From Pseudomonadota bacterium (GTDB lineage: Bacteria; Pseudomonadota; Gammaproteobacteria; Steroidobacterales; Steroidobacteraceae): a stretch of DNA of 64,000 bases. The notes under the pieces were generated by a model. The model saw only the letters and a list, made by a program, of their open reading frames with translations. It made no database searches and had not been told where the DNA came from. The stretch lies in contig JANXOV010000144.1 in NCBI GenBank assembly GCA_025357635.1, forward strand, positions 1-64,000, given 5' to 3'. Positions 21,515 through 31,404 of the stretch are shown here, piece by piece (the first letter of the stretch is position 1; each line of letters starts with the position of its first letter). Made by a program: the position numbers and the translations under genes.

Positions 21515-23843
21515 GCACGTCTGTCGCATCCAGCAAGCTGGCATCCTCGACCATGAACCCCCGCGGCATCGCCACCACAGGCATCCGTGGCCGGCCATCC
21601 AGCCAGCGCTCCAGATCCACAACCGGCATGGGTTTGGCAAACAGGTAGCCTTGCGCCAGATCGCAGTCCAGGCCGAGCAGGCGCGCCGCCGACACCTCGG
21701 TTTCGATGCCTTCGGCCACTACAGTGAGTCCCAGATTGTGGCCCATGTCGATGGCCGCGCGCACCACCGAAGCAAAATTGCTGTCGCTCTCCAGTCCTTG
21801 CACGAAACTGCGGTCTATCTTTACTTCGTCCACTGGCATCCGCGCCAGGTAGCTGAGTGAGGAATAGCCGGTGCCGAAATCATCGATCGACAGCCGCACG
21901 CCCAGGACCGACAGCGCCTCGAGCATTTGCAGCGCGCGCGCAGGGTCATCGATGAAGCCACTTTCGGTCACTTCCAGCGTGAGCAGCGTGGGCGAGAGAT
22001 CATATTTCGACAGCACGGCGGCCACGCGCTGATCCAGCATCGAGTCGGCGATGTCCTCGGCGCTGATGTTGACGGCGAGCGGCAGCGGCGTGCCGGCTTT
22101 TTCCCACGCGGCGGCTTGCGCCACGGCCTTGTCCAGCGTCCAGCGCGTGAGTCGCCGGATGAAGCCGGTCTGTTCGGCGAAGGGTATGAACTGTGCGGGC
22201 GCCAGCAATCCGCGGCTGGGATGTTGCCATCGCAGCAGCACCTCCGCGCCCGCCACATGGCGTGACTTGAAGTCCATCTTGGGTTGGTAGAAGAGCACCA
22301 ACTCATCCCGCTCGAGTGCATGCTGCAGATCGCCGAGCATCGACAACTGATCCCGTGGCGCCGGGTTGAGCATCGGCTCGTAGACTGCCAGAGAACGTTT
22401 TGCAAATTGCCCGCGCTCCAGCGCCAGATCCGCGCAGCGCATCAGTTCGTCGGCGACCTGCGCATGCTCCGGCGCGGTCGCAAGTCCCACCTTGGCAGTG
22501 ATGTCGATCGGCTGAGATTCAACGATGATGGCTTCCTTGAAGCGCTCCAGCAGCGCTGCGCCCCAGGCATGTACGTTCATGTTCTTGTCGATCCGCACGA
22601 AGGCCGCAAACTGATCTGCGGCCAGCCGCGCCACCGCGTCGGCGACGCGCGGCTTGGTATTCAAGCGGCTGGCGATGGTCTTCAGAACCTCGTCGCCGAC
22701 GCTGTATCCCAGGCATTCGTTGATGCGGCGGAAGCGCTCGATGTTGATCAAAGCCACGGCGATCGGCATATCGCCTTCGCGCTGGCTCAAGGCGTGGTCC
22801 AGTGATGCGACGAATGCCGTGCGATTCATCAGTCCGGTCAGAGCGTCTTCATAGGCAAGCTGTCGAATGGATTGGTCGCGTGTCTGCACCGCCTGCTGCA
22901 TCAATTGCAATCCCTCGGCGAGCACACCGAGCTCGTCGCGGCGTTGCACAGGAAACGAAGTCGAATAGCGTCCGTGCCGGATGTGATCGACGGCTTCGGT
23001 GAGGTCTTGCAGCGGGCGGGTGATGTTGCGCGCCAGCAGGTAGGCGGCCAGACCTGAAGCTGCAAGACTCACCAGCGCCACCAGGTACAGCACATTGGTG
23101 AGACGTTCAAACGGCGCGCGCGCCTCCGACAGGGAGCGCGACAACACTGCCACGACCTGTGCCGGCTGATCGGCTGACAGCTGCAAACGGCGTTCGATGA
23201 TATCTGCCGAACGGCGCTGCTGCGGCGCCAGGGTACTGACCGCTTCGATCCATCGGTCCGGCGAACCCACGGACAACGTGACGCCCAGCCCGGTGATCGC
23301 CGCCATTTCCTTGGCCGCCGCGGCGCCCAGTTCAAATCCCATGGCGATCCACGCCACGGGCAGCGGGCTGCGCACTGCCACCATGACAACCTGGTAGACA
23401 TGCCCGCCGTCCACCATGATGGTCGCCACATTGGCCGGCACGGACTTCCCGGCGAAAAGCCCGGACGGAGCGAACTGCGAACCGCTCTGCAGCGCAATGC
23501 CCGATGCCGCCAGCACCCGGCCTTCCAGCGAGACGAGCACGACCACATTGGCGCCGATTCGCGCACCGCTGTTTTCCAGCGCCGACACGACGGTGTCGGT
23601 GTCGCGCGTGGCCACCGCTTCACGAAATCCATAATCGGAGGCGACGGCCTGGGCGGCCTGCATCAGCTGCCGCCGGTTGGTATCGAGCACACGCGAGAAC
23701 ACCAGCGTGCCGACGTCCAGCTGCCGCTGCACCTCGCCTTCTGCGTTGGACCGATTGGCGGCGGATACGATGCTCAGCGCCACCGACAGCACGGTGGTGA
23801 GCAGGAGAATGAAAATGACCGCAATTCGCGTGCGCAGCCGCAT
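21489..23843 (-). CDS. Membrane c-di-GMP phosphodiesterase: sensor-HAMP-degenerate GGDEF-EAL
   Basis: The protein has 784 residues. An N-terminal helix (IAVIFILLLTTVLSVALSIV) and a second helix near residue 265 (LVALVSLAASGLAAYLLA) bracket a periplasmic Cache-like sensor. HAMP follows (RNITRPLQDLTEAVDHIRHG). The GGDEF domain has lost its signature, with LAADQF at the catalytic loop. The EAL domain is complete: EVLLR, NISAEDI, VTESGFIDD, SIDDFGTGYSSL, KIDRSFVQG and EGIET. The protein should hydrolyse c-di-GMP and not make it. The GGDEF part may bind GTP as a regulator. It probably couples an external signal to motility or biofilm. Confidence 0.9.
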   Translation of the reverse strand: MRLRTRIAVIFILLLTTVLSVALSIVSAANRSNAEGEVQRQLDVGTLVFSRVLDTNRRQLMQAAQAVASDYGFREAVATRDTDTVVSALENSGARIGANVVVLVSLEGRVLAASGIALQSGSQFAPSGLFAGKSVPANVATIMVDGGHVYQVVMVAVRSPLPVAWIAMGFELGAAAAKEMAAITGLGVTLSVGSPDRWIEAVSTLAPQQRRSADIIERRLQLSADQPAQVVAVLSRSLSEARAPFERLTNVLYLVALVSLAASGLAAYLLARNITRPLQDLTEAVDHIRHGRYSTSFPVQRRDELGVLAEGLQLMQQAVQTRDQSIRQLAYEDALTGLMNRTAFVASLDHALSQREGDMPIAVALINIERFRRINECLGYSVGDEVLKTIASRLNTKPRVADAVARLAADQFAAFVRIDKNMNVHAWGAALLERFKEAIIVESQPIDITAKVGLATAPEHAQVADELMRCADLALERGQFAKRSLAVYEPMLNPAPRDQLSMLGDLQHALERDELVLFYQPKMDFKSRHVAGAEVLLRWQHPSRGLLAPAQFIPFAEQTGFIRRLTRWTLDKAVAQAAAWEKAGTPLPLAVNISAEDIADSMLDQRVAAVLSKYDLSPTLLTLEVTESGFIDDPARALQMLEALSVLGVRLSIDDFGTGYSSLSYLARMPVDEVKIDRSFVQGLESDSNFASVVRAAIDMGHNLGLTVVAEGIETEVSAARLLGLDCDLAQGYLFAKPMPVVDLERWLDGRPRMPVVAMPRGFMVEDASLLDATDVLRIPRRAL

Positions 23844-24043
23844 GCGGGTCTACTCAAACCACGTCGCGGCGGCGACGATGTCGAAGGCCATGCTTAACGC
23901 CACCTGGATCGGGCGCGAATCGGCCGTGATTGGAACTGTGAAGTCCGTCATGTTTTGCAATCCAGTGTCGATTGCAAGCCTAGTCAGATCCGCAGTTCAA
24001 GGCTGTGCGGCGCGGCACAATATGTCGTCTATCATACGCACCC

Positions 24044-25858
24044 ATGCCCATCGCGCGCCTTGACAAGGTTTCCCTGGCCTACGGACTGCGCCCACTGCTT
24101 GATTCGGTGGATCTGCAGATCGGCCGTGACGAACGCCTGTGCCTGTTGGGCCGAAACGGCGAGGGCAAGTCCTCGCTGCTGAAGCTGATCACCGGGGAGG
24201 TCAAAGCCGACAGCGGGGAGGTGTGGGTACGGCCCGGCGCCCGCGTCGCCGTCCTTGCGCAGGAATTGGGCGCGTTGCGGGATGAACGGGTCGACGAGGT
24301 GGTGGCGTCCGGTCTTGCCGATAATCCCAAGGGGCTGGAGCCTTGGGAGATTCAACGACGCATCGAACGCACTGTGGAGCGGCTGGGTTTGAATCCCGAT
24401 GCCAGCATGCGCTCGCTCTCCGGCGGATGGCAGCGACGGGTCATGTTGGGGCGGGCGCTGGTCAACGATCCGGATCTGCTGCTGCTGGATGAGCCGACCA
24501 ACCACCTGGATATCGAGGCCATCACCTGGCTTGAGGAGTTCGTGCTCGGCTTTTCCAGCGCGTTGCTGTTCATCAGTCACGACCGCTCATTCGTGCGGCG
24601 CGTCGCCAGCCGCATCATCGAACTGGATCGCGGCAGTCTGAGTTCTTGGCCCGGCAATTACGATGACTATCTCTTGCGCAAGCGCGACTCACTGGAAGTG
24701 GAGGCGCGCCACGCCGCCTTGTTCGACAAGAAGTTGCGGCAGGAGGAGGCGTGGATCCGCCAGGGCGTGGAGGCGCGCCGCACCCGCAATGAAGGCCGCG
24801 TGCGCGCGCTCAAGCAGCTGCGGCGCGAGCGTGCTGAGCGGCGCGAACGTGCCGGGCAGATACAAGCGAAGCTTCAGGACACGGAGAAGTCGGGAAAGCT
24901 CGTTTTCGAAGCGCTGAATGTGCGGCAGGAGTTCGACGGCCGCGTCGTGGTGCGGGATTTTTCCGCGCGCATCCTGCGCGGCGACCGTGTCGGCATCATC
25001 GGTCCCAACGGCTGCGGCAAAAGCACGCTGCTCAAGCTGCTGCTCGGCGAGATCAGCCCCACCGCCGGCGAGGTTCGCATCGGCACCGGCCTGCAAAGCG
25101 CCTATTTCGACCAGCAGCGAGAGCAGTTGAATCCGTCGATGTCCATCATCGACAACGTCACCGGCGGCAGCGGCGATACGGTGCTGATCAACGGCGCACC
25201 GCGCCACGTTGCAAGCTACCTGCGCGATTTCCTGTTTTCCAGTGAACGCCTGCAGGCGCCGGTGAGCATGCTGTCGGGCGGTGAGCGCAATCGCCTGCTT
25301 CTGGCGCGACTGTTCGCGCGGCCGATGAATCTGCTGGTGCTGGACGAGCCCACCAACGACCTGGACGTCGAAACGCTGGACATGCTGGAGGAACTGATCG
25401 CCGAGTTCGCCGGCACGCTCTTGCTGGTCAGCCATGACCGTACGTTCCTGGACAATGTCGTCACCAGTTCGCTCGTATTCGAAGGCGGCGGCGTCATCAA
25501 CGAATACGTCGGCGGATACGCCGATTGGCTGCGGCAACGCAAGCCGGCGCTGCAGGAAGATCGGCCGCGTTCGAAGCTCGCGCCTGTTGCGACGGCTGTG
25601 GATACCAAGCCGGCAACTCCGCGCAGCGGGGCGCGAAAACTCTCCTTCAAAGAGGTGCGGGAATTGCAGGCCATGCCCGCCCGGATTCAGGCGCTCGAAG
25701 CGCAGGTGATCGAGCTGCAGGTGCGCATCGGAGATGCGGCGTATTACCGCCAGCCGCCCGCGGAGGTGGCGCGCGGACTGCAGCAATTGCAGTCGCTGAA
25801 TGCGGACGTGGAAACCGCCTATGCGCGCTGGCAGGTGCTCGAGGCGGCGGAATCTTGA
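24044..25858 (+). CDS. uup: ABC-F ATPase Uup
   Basis: The protein has 604 residues and no membrane domain. Two ATP-binding cassettes are seen: Walker A GRNGEGKSSLLKL and GPNGCGKSTLLKL, signatures LSGGWQRR and LSGGERNR, and Walker B LLLLDEPTNHLD and LLVLDEPTNDLD. A basic linker between the cassettes (RRTRNEGRVRALKQLRRERA) and a C-terminal coiled coil (MPARIQALEAQVIELQVRIG) identify Uup. ABC-F proteins act on the ribosome, and Uup also affects transposon excision and branched DNA. The ORF extends to 24005, but homology starts at 24044. Confidence 0.95.
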   Translation: MPIARLDKVSLAYGLRPLLDSVDLQIGRDERLCLLGRNGEGKSSLLKLITGEVKADSGEVWVRPGARVAVLAQELGALRDERVDEVVASGLADNPKGLEPWEIQRRIERTVERLGLNPDASMRSLSGGWQRRVMLGRALVNDPDLLLLDEPTNHLDIEAITWLEEFVLGFSSALLFISHDRSFVRRVASRIIELDRGSLSSWPGNYDDYLLRKRDSLEVEARHAALFDKKLRQEEAWIRQGVEARRTRNEGRVRALKQLRRERAERRERAGQIQAKLQDTEKSGKLVFEALNVRQEFDGRVVVRDFSARILRGDRVGIIGPNGCGKSTLLKLLLGEISPTAGEVRIGTGLQSAYFDQQREQLNPSMSIIDNVTGGSGDTVLINGAPRHVASYLRDFLFSSERLQAPVSMLSGGERNRLLLARLFARPMNLLVLDEPTNDLDVETLDMLEELIAEFAGTLLLVSHDRTFLDNVVTSSLVFEGGGVINEYVGGYADWLRQRKPALQEDRPRSKLAPVATAVDTKPATPRSGARKLSFKEVRELQAMPARIQALEAQVIELQVRIGDAAYYRQPPAEVARGLQQLQSLNADVETAYARWQVLEAAES

Positions 25859-25865
25859 GCGCGTC

Positions 25866-25896
25866 GCGCCCGCCGCAGGTCCTCAGCGGCGGGCGC
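25866..25896 (+). terminator. Bidirectional hairpin between uup and a convergent gene
   Basis: GCGCCCGCCGC and GCGGCGGGCGC form a perfect 11-base stem around a 9-base loop, 8 bases past the uup stop. The right arm overlaps the last codons of the convergent gene. There is no U tract, so it may act as a stability structure as much as a terminator. Confidence 0.4.
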
Positions 25897-26284
25897 GTCC
25901 ACCGCGTCCCATCAAATCGTTTGGGTTGGCAAGCGCCGCACCGCCCGCATCCGGAATAACCAGCGAAGAGGCCGACTCGCGCCGCATTTCCTGCAATTCA
26001 CGCATGGTCTGCTGAACCGCAATCTCCGCGGCAGGCCCGAATTTTTCGATCGCGGCCGCCAGTGAGTCTGCCTCAATCTCGAAGCTCAGGGGCAGGGCGC
26101 CCATGGGCGTCATGATCTGCGCCTGACCCAGGTACAGGACCGGTCGTGACGCATCGGCTTCGCCGGCGGCAGTCACGGGGCTCATGCGTTTGATGGTGCC
26201 GACGCGGCGGTCCGTGAACGTGTCTTCGCGATAGACCTGCGTGGAGTCCATTTGTGCCTGGTTGTTATCCGGTCCCGGAGTCAT
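25883..26284 (-). CDS. Conserved small cytoplasmic protein, function unknown
   Basis: The product is about 133 residues, without signal peptide or membrane segment. It contains VYREDTFTDRRVGTIKRMSP, then RPVLYLGQAQIMTPMGALPL with SFEIEADSLAAAIEKFG, a helix AVQQTMRELQEMRRESASSL, and a Gly/Arg-rich end (GRGGRARR). I have no named domain for it. The regular strand and helix pattern and the normal codon use suggest a real gene. The ATG at 26284 has AAGGAATCG upstream; an earlier ATG at 26305 is also possible. Confidence 0.65.
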   Translation of the reverse strand: MTPGPDNNQAQMDSTQVYREDTFTDRRVGTIKRMSPVTAAGEADASRPVLYLGQAQIMTPMGALPLSFEIEADSLAAAIEKFGPAAEIAVQQTMRELQEMRRESASSLVIPDAGGAALANPNDLMGRGGRARR

Positions 26285-26396
26285 GAGCGTCGATTCCTTA
26301 TGCATGCGTTGATGATCGGCGTAACCCTAACAGTTTCGAGCGCGGCTGTGCAGGCCTGCGGCGCCGCTGGCGATGCGCTATTCTAGCGGGCAAGGC

Positions 26397-28961
26397 ATGA
26401 CTTCCGCCGGCGCCAAAGTACGACTTCCTGTGTGGACGACCTTGCTGGGTCTCGTCCTGTTCGTGCTGGCGTTTTTCTGGCTCGACCATGTGCTGGCGCA
26501 GTATCGCTGGCGGACCATTCTCGCCGGGCTGGTTGCCATTCCTTCCTACGACCTGGCCCTGGCGGGCGTGCTGACCTGCTGCGGATACGGGTGCCTGACA
26601 CTGTACGAGCTGCTGGGCCTTCGATTCGCCGGGGTCAAGCTGCCGTACTCGCGCATTGCATTGACCTCGTTTGTGGCCTACGCCATCGGCCACAACGTGG
26701 GAATGAACACCTTGAGCGGCGGCGCCATCCGCTACCGGGCGTACTCGGCGGCCGGTCTGAACCCCACGCAGATCGGCACCGTGGTCGCGTTCGGCACGCT
26801 GACCTTTGCGCTTGGTGCTGCGTTGCTGCTGGGCATTTCATTGCTGACCCAGGCTGGCGTATCCGGATCGGTGCTGCATGTGCGCGCATCCCTGGCGCTG
26901 AGCGTCGGCGCCTTGCTGATCGGGCTGGCAGCCGGCTATATCGTGCTGACTTTCCTGCGCTCCGAGGCCTTGCCGATCGGCAGGTTTCGGCTGCCCATTC
27001 CCGCTCCGCGGTTTGCGTTCGCACAGGTCGGGGTTGCCTGCACGGATCTGCTGCTCGCGGCCAGCGTCTTGTATGTCCTGCTGCCGAACGACGCCGCTGT
27101 TTCCTTCATTGCGTTCGCCGGTCTGTATCTGGTGAGCGTCGCCGCCGGCATCGTCACCAACATTCCGGGCGGACTGGGCGTTTTCGAATCCGTGATGATT
27201 CTGCTGTTGCCGGCGGTGCCTGCCGACCGGCTCATCGTGTCGATGCTCGGCTACCGTGTCATCTACTACCTGTTGCCGTTTCTGATCGCGCTCGGGCTGC
27301 TGGCAATGCACGAACTGTGGTTGCATCGCCAGGCCCTGAGTCGCGCGATGCGTCTGGCGCGCGGATGGTTGACGGCCGTGATGCCGCAGGCCGCTGCGGT
27401 GGCCGTGTTCGCCGCGGGCGCGGTGCTGCTGTTCTCGGCCGCGACGCCGGGGCTGGAGGATCGCCTGGTTTGGCTGCGGGATATCGTGCCGCTGCCGATT
27501 CTGGAATTTTCGCATTTGCTGGGCAGCGCCGTCGGCGTGGCTTTGTTGATTCTCGCCAACGGCCTGTATCGGCGCCTGGACGGCGCATGGTGGATCACGG
27601 TCTGGCTGCTTGGCGCGGGCTGTCTGGCATCACTGCTCAAGGGCTTCGACTATGAGGAAGCCATCATTCTGGGCATGGTCAATGGCGTGCTGATCATGGC
27701 GCACGCGCGCTTCAATCGCCGCGCCTCACTGATCGAGCAGCGCTTCTCGGGCCCCTGGATCGTTGCGGTGGTGCTGGTGCTCGGCGTCGCGCTGTGGCTG
27801 GTGATCCTGGCCTACAGCCACGTACCGTACGCGAATTCGTTGTGGTCGGAGTTCGCCTTCGAGGCCGATGCACCGCGCAGCCTGCGCGCGCTGCTGGTGG
27901 CCGCGCTGCTCGCCGGCGCCTATGGCCTTTGGCGCCTGCTGCGGCCCGCGCCGCCCACGTTCATTGCGCTGACGGCGCAGGACTTCGAGCGGGCCAGTGC
28001 ACTGATCGCCGCGAACCCCGATACGACTGCCAACCTGGCGTTGCTTGGCGACAAGAACATCATGTTCGATGAGGCCGGCACGGCGTTTATCATGTATGAG
28101 GTTTGCGGCAGCAGCTGGGTTGCGATGGGGGACCCGGTCGGTGGCGCGCGCGCATGCGAGCAATTGGCCTGGTCTTTTCTGGAACAATGCGATCGTGTCG
28201 CCGCCTCACCCGTGTTTTATCAGGTGTCCCCGGAGAATCTCGCACTGTACGTCGATCTGGGCTTGAGTCTGATCAAACTCGGCGAGGAGGCGCGCGTGGA
28301 GCTGGCGCATTTCGGCCTGGAGGGCAGTGAACGTGCCGATCTGCGGCAGTCGCATCGGCGCGCGGTGCGTGACGGGGCACGTTTCGAAATTGTCGCGCGT
28401 GCGGACCTTTCAAGCGTGCTGCCGGAATTGCGCGCCGTGTCGGAGGCCTGGCTGGCAGAGCGGAAAACAGGCGAAAAAGGCTTTTCTCTAGGCTTTTTCG
28501 ACGAGCAGTACCTGTCTCATTTCGATTGCGCCGTGGTGCGCAGCGAAGGCAAAGTCGTGGCGTTCGCCAATATCTGGAAAGCCGGACCGTTGCATGAAAT
28601 GTCCGTCGATCTGATGCGGCAGTGCGAAGGCGGCCCGAAAGGCGTCATCGATTTTCTTTTCATCGAGTGCATGCTGTGGGCCAAGGCGCAGGGCTATCGC
28701 TGGTTCAATTTGGGAATGGCGCCGTTGTCAGGCCTGGAAACGCACCCGCTGGCGCCTGCCTGGCACAAGGTGGGCAGACTGGTGCAGCGCTATGGCGAGA
28801 ATTTCTACAATTTCGAAGGACTGCACAGGTACAAGGAAAAATTCCTGCCGGTGTGGCGCCCCCGCTATCTGGCGGCGCCCGGCGGTATTTCCATGGCGGG
28901 CGCCCTGTTGGACGTGACTTCGCTGATTTCCGGTGGAGTGACCAAGGTGTTGAGGAAGTAA
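26397..28961 (+). CDS. mprF: MprF: lysyl/alanyl-phosphatidylglycerol synthase and flippase
   Basis: The protein has about 854 residues. The N-terminal part holds about 14 membrane helices of the flippase module, with FVAYAIGHNVGMNTLSGGAI and IVTNIPGGLGVFESV, typical of the UPF0104/LPG-synthase membrane family. The C-terminal cytoplasmic part is the DUF2156 aminoacyl-transferase domain: YEVCGSSWVAMGDPVGG, GEEARVELAHFGLEG and WFNLGMAPLSGLE. MprF adds an amino acid from aminoacyl-tRNA to phosphatidylglycerol and moves the product outward, lowering sensitivity to cationic peptides. It is monocistronic. Confidence 0.93.
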   Translation: MTSAGAKVRLPVWTTLLGLVLFVLAFFWLDHVLAQYRWRTILAGLVAIPSYDLALAGVLTCCGYGCLTLYELLGLRFAGVKLPYSRIALTSFVAYAIGHNVGMNTLSGGAIRYRAYSAAGLNPTQIGTVVAFGTLTFALGAALLLGISLLTQAGVSGSVLHVRASLALSVGALLIGLAAGYIVLTFLRSEALPIGRFRLPIPAPRFAFAQVGVACTDLLLAASVLYVLLPNDAAVSFIAFAGLYLVSVAAGIVTNIPGGLGVFESVMILLLPAVPADRLIVSMLGYRVIYYLLPFLIALGLLAMHELWLHRQALSRAMRLARGWLTAVMPQAAAVAVFAAGAVLLFSAATPGLEDRLVWLRDIVPLPILEFSHLLGSAVGVALLILANGLYRRLDGAWWITVWLLGAGCLASLLKGFDYEEAIILGMVNGVLIMAHARFNRRASLIEQRFSGPWIVAVVLVLGVALWLVILAYSHVPYANSLWSEFAFEADAPRSLRALLVAALLAGAYGLWRLLRPAPPTFIALTAQDFERASALIAANPDTTANLALLGDKNIMFDEAGTAFIMYEVCGSSWVAMGDPVGGARACEQLAWSFLEQCDRVAASPVFYQVSPENLALYVDLGLSLIKLGEEARVELAHFGLEGSERADLRQSHRRAVRDGARFEIVARADLSSVLPELRAVSEAWLAERKTGEKGFSLGFFDEQYLSHFDCAVVRSEGKVVAFANIWKAGPLHEMSVDLMRQCEGGPKGVIDFLFIECMLWAKAQGYRWFNLGMAPLSGLETHPLAPAWHKVGRLVQRYGENFYNFEGLHRYKEKFLPVWRPRYLAAPGGISMAGALLDVTSLISGGVTKVLRK

Positions 28962-29021
28962 GCGTTCGGCGAGAGGTCGCCGTACCTCCCGGGCATTGAA
29001 CGGGCGGTAAACCTTGCCGCT

Positions 29022-29807
29022 CTAGAGTTGTCGCTCGAGTGTCGACGCCACCTCGCGCATGCGTGGCAGAAATTGGTCGACTGCCGCACGCAGGGGTACG
29101 GCAGTGGCGGAAAACCGCACCATCAGTGTGGCCAACGCGCGGTTCTGATTCTGGATTGGAATCGCAAGACTGGTCTCTTCCGACACGCGCCGTGCGCGCG
29201 TCGCCATGCCGAACCCTTGGGCGCGTGTCTCGCTCAACAAGCGCTCGAGTTCCTGCCGGTCCTGTGCCAGCCGGTCGTCGGGGCGCGAGGAGCGCGACAG
29301 CAGGTCGATGAGGGCATCGCGTTGCGGCGGCGTGCAATATGCAAGGTAGGCACGTCCTGCGGCGTTGGTGAGCATGGGAATGCGTGTGCCGACGCTGTTC
29401 TGCTCCAGGGCCAGCGGACTTTGACGGTCCGTGCTCTCGCGCACGAGCATGTTGGGCCCCGAAGGTGTGGCGATGCTGAGCGGCCAGACGATTTCTTTGC
29501 ACAGCGCGGCCAGCAGCGGTTTGGCGCGCTGCGCAAGCGCAGCCTCGGCATCGAAACCGCCGGACAACGCGCACACCATGATGGTGGGCAGATAGCAATC
29601 GTCACGCCGGTCGCGCTCGACATAGCCCGCGGCGCGCAGCGTTTCAAGGATGCGATAGGTCGTGGTGCGCGGCAGTTTCACCGCGAGCGCGAGCGTGTTG
29701 ATGGGGGCCCGCTGCAAGCGGTTCAATTCCATGAGCACGTCGAGGCCACGGTTCAGCGCGCGGATGGGGCGGGTGGATTCTGTCGGCGTCTCGACCTTTT
29801 CAAGCAT
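29022..29807 (-). CDS. IclR-family transcriptional regulator
   Basis: The protein has 261 residues. An N-terminal winged helix is seen (RALNRGLDVLMELNRLQRAP, LPRTTTYRILETLRAAGYVE). The C-terminal IclR effector domain includes AGRAYLAYCTPPQRDALIDL and ETSLAIPIQNQN. The N-terminal pattern RPIRALNRGLDVL is like regulators of aromatic catabolism such as MhpR, but the effector is unknown. The neighbours (mprF, photolyase) are not obvious targets, so it may act on distant genes. Confidence 0.9.
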   Translation of the reverse strand: MLEKVETPTESTRPIRALNRGLDVLMELNRLQRAPINTLALAVKLPRTTTYRILETLRAAGYVERDRRDDCYLPTIMVCALSGGFDAEAALAQRAKPLLAALCKEIVWPLSIATPSGPNMLVRESTDRQSPLALEQNSVGTRIPMLTNAAGRAYLAYCTPPQRDALIDLLSRSSRPDDRLAQDRQELERLLSETRAQGFGMATRARRVSEETSLAIPIQNQNRALATLMVRFSATAVPLRAAVDQFLPRMREVASTLERQL

Positions 29808-29885
29808 GGCGGTAATTCAAGTGGCTAACGAAACTGAAGTTGGCATAGTTTAGCCTGAACGCACCGCTGAACGGTTATGAAATGA

Positions 29886-31331
29886 TTACGAGTCAGTTTG
29901 ATTTTTCAGGGCCGACAGTGCCGCAAGCGCCCGCTTGCGCGCCGCGCCGTGATCTACGATGGGCAGCGGATAGCTAACTCCCAGTTCGATGCCGGCGCCC
30001 TGCAGCAGCTGCGGCGGCGCGTTCCACGGCGCGTGAATCCAATCGCTGGACAGCGCCGACAATTCCGGGATGAACTTGCGCACATAGTCGCCTGCGGCAT
30101 CGAACTTCTGCCCCTGCGATACAGGATTGAAGATGCGAAAAAAAGGCGCCGCATCCGCGCCGCATCCGGCGCTCCACTGCCAGCCGAGTGTATTGCTGGC
30201 CAGATCCGCATCCACCAGCGTGTCCCAGAACCAGCGCGCGCCCTCCTGCCAGGGGATCATCAAGTCCTTGACAAGAAACGAGGCGACGATCATGCGCACG
30301 CGGTTGTGCATCCAACCGGTTTTCCACAATTGCCGCATCCCCGCATCGACAATGGGGTAGCCCGTCTGGCCGCGCTGCCAGGCGCGCAGCGCGGCAGCGT
30401 CGTTGCGCCAGGCAAAGCGCGCAAACGGGGCGCGCAGCGGCTGCAGTGGCGTTTCCGGGAAATGGTACAGCAGGTGATGGGCAAATTCGCGCCAGCCGAT
30501 TTCAGTGAGAAAGCGCGATTCGCGCCAGCCGGCGATGCGGTTGTCGGCGGCATGCGCGCGCAGCGCATGCCAGATTTCCCGCGGACTGATCTGGCCGAAG
30601 TGCAGATACGGCGACATTCTGGACGTGCCATCCAGATCGGGCCGGTCGCGTGCCGCCGGATAGCCGCCCAGGGCGTGTCGCAGAAAGTGTTGCAGAAGAG
30701 CGTGAGCCTGATGGCTGCCGGGCGTCCATGCAGACTCAATGCCGGTGGCCCAGGCGATGCGCGGCAGCAGGTTCAGTTCCTCCAGGCTGCTGGAGCGGGG
30801 CCAGCGTTGCGGAGCTGGGAGCGAAGTGGGCGCAGGCAGGGGAGGCGCAGGGTCGGCCAGGCTCAGGCACTGCCGCCAGAATGGCGTGAACACCTGATAG
30901 GGTCCGCCGCTCTTGGTGTTGATTTCCCACGGTTCGCGCAGCAGCGCGCCGTTGAAGCTTTCACAGTGCAGCTTTTCCCCGCGCAGCATGGATTTGATGC
31001 GCGCATCGCGCGTGATTGCAGCCGGCTCGTAACGGCGATTCCAGACGATGCGATCGGCCTGCGTCTGGCTCGCAATGTTCAACAATTCCGCGCCGGTATC
31101 CGCGCAACTGCGCAGGATCAGCTCCGAGCCGCGTTGTCTGAGATCCTCGCGCAGCGCCCGCAGGCTGTGGTGCAGCCACCAGCTCGATGCGCCACCGGCC
31201 GCCCAGGGGCTTTCTTCCCCGGGGGCGTGTATATAGACGGGGATGACCGGGTCGGGGCCCTTCAGTGCGAAAGCCAAGGCTGGGTTGTCCGCGAGACGCA
31301 GATCCTGTCGAAACCAAAGGAGGGTGGGCAT
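29886..31331 (-). CDS. phrB: Deoxyribodipyrimidine photolyase (class I CPD photolyase)
   Basis: The protein has 481 residues. The N-terminal antenna domain is LLWFRQDLRLADNPALAFAL. The FAD domain carries TGYPIVDAGMRQLWKTGWMH, NRVRMIVASFLVKDL, DADLASNTLGWQWSAGCGAD and APFFRIFNPVSQGQKFD. These match E. coli PhrB motifs and include the Trp residues for electron transfer. It repairs UV-induced cyclobutane dimers with blue light. The gene is transcribed alone toward the IclR gene and is divergent from the ferredoxin reductase. Confidence 0.95.
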   Translation of the reverse strand: MPTLLWFRQDLRLADNPALAFALKGPDPVIPVYIHAPGEESPWAAGGASSWWLHHSLRALREDLRQRGSELILRSCADTGAELLNIASQTQADRIVWNRRYEPAAITRDARIKSMLRGEKLHCESFNGALLREPWEINTKSGGPYQVFTPFWRQCLSLADPAPPLPAPTSLPAPQRWPRSSSLEELNLLPRIAWATGIESAWTPGSHQAHALLQHFLRHALGGYPAARDRPDLDGTSRMSPYLHFGQISPREIWHALRAHAADNRIAGWRESRFLTEIGWREFAHHLLYHFPETPLQPLRAPFARFAWRNDAAALRAWQRGQTGYPIVDAGMRQLWKTGWMHNRVRMIVASFLVKDLMIPWQEGARWFWDTLVDADLASNTLGWQWSAGCGADAAPFFRIFNPVSQGQKFDAAGDYVRKFIPELSALSSDWIHAPWNAPPQLLQGAGIELGVSYPLPIVDHGAARKRALAALSALKNQTDS

Positions 31332-31404
31332 ACGGGATTATGGGCCAGATCGGCTACAATTCCAGATCAAATCAGAGTCACCCCACGGAGTCGATGGAAC
31401 AGTC

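Noticed and set aside
24689-25786. 365-codon minus-strand ORF opposite uup
   Set aside because: Antisense to clear Walker motifs, with no family.
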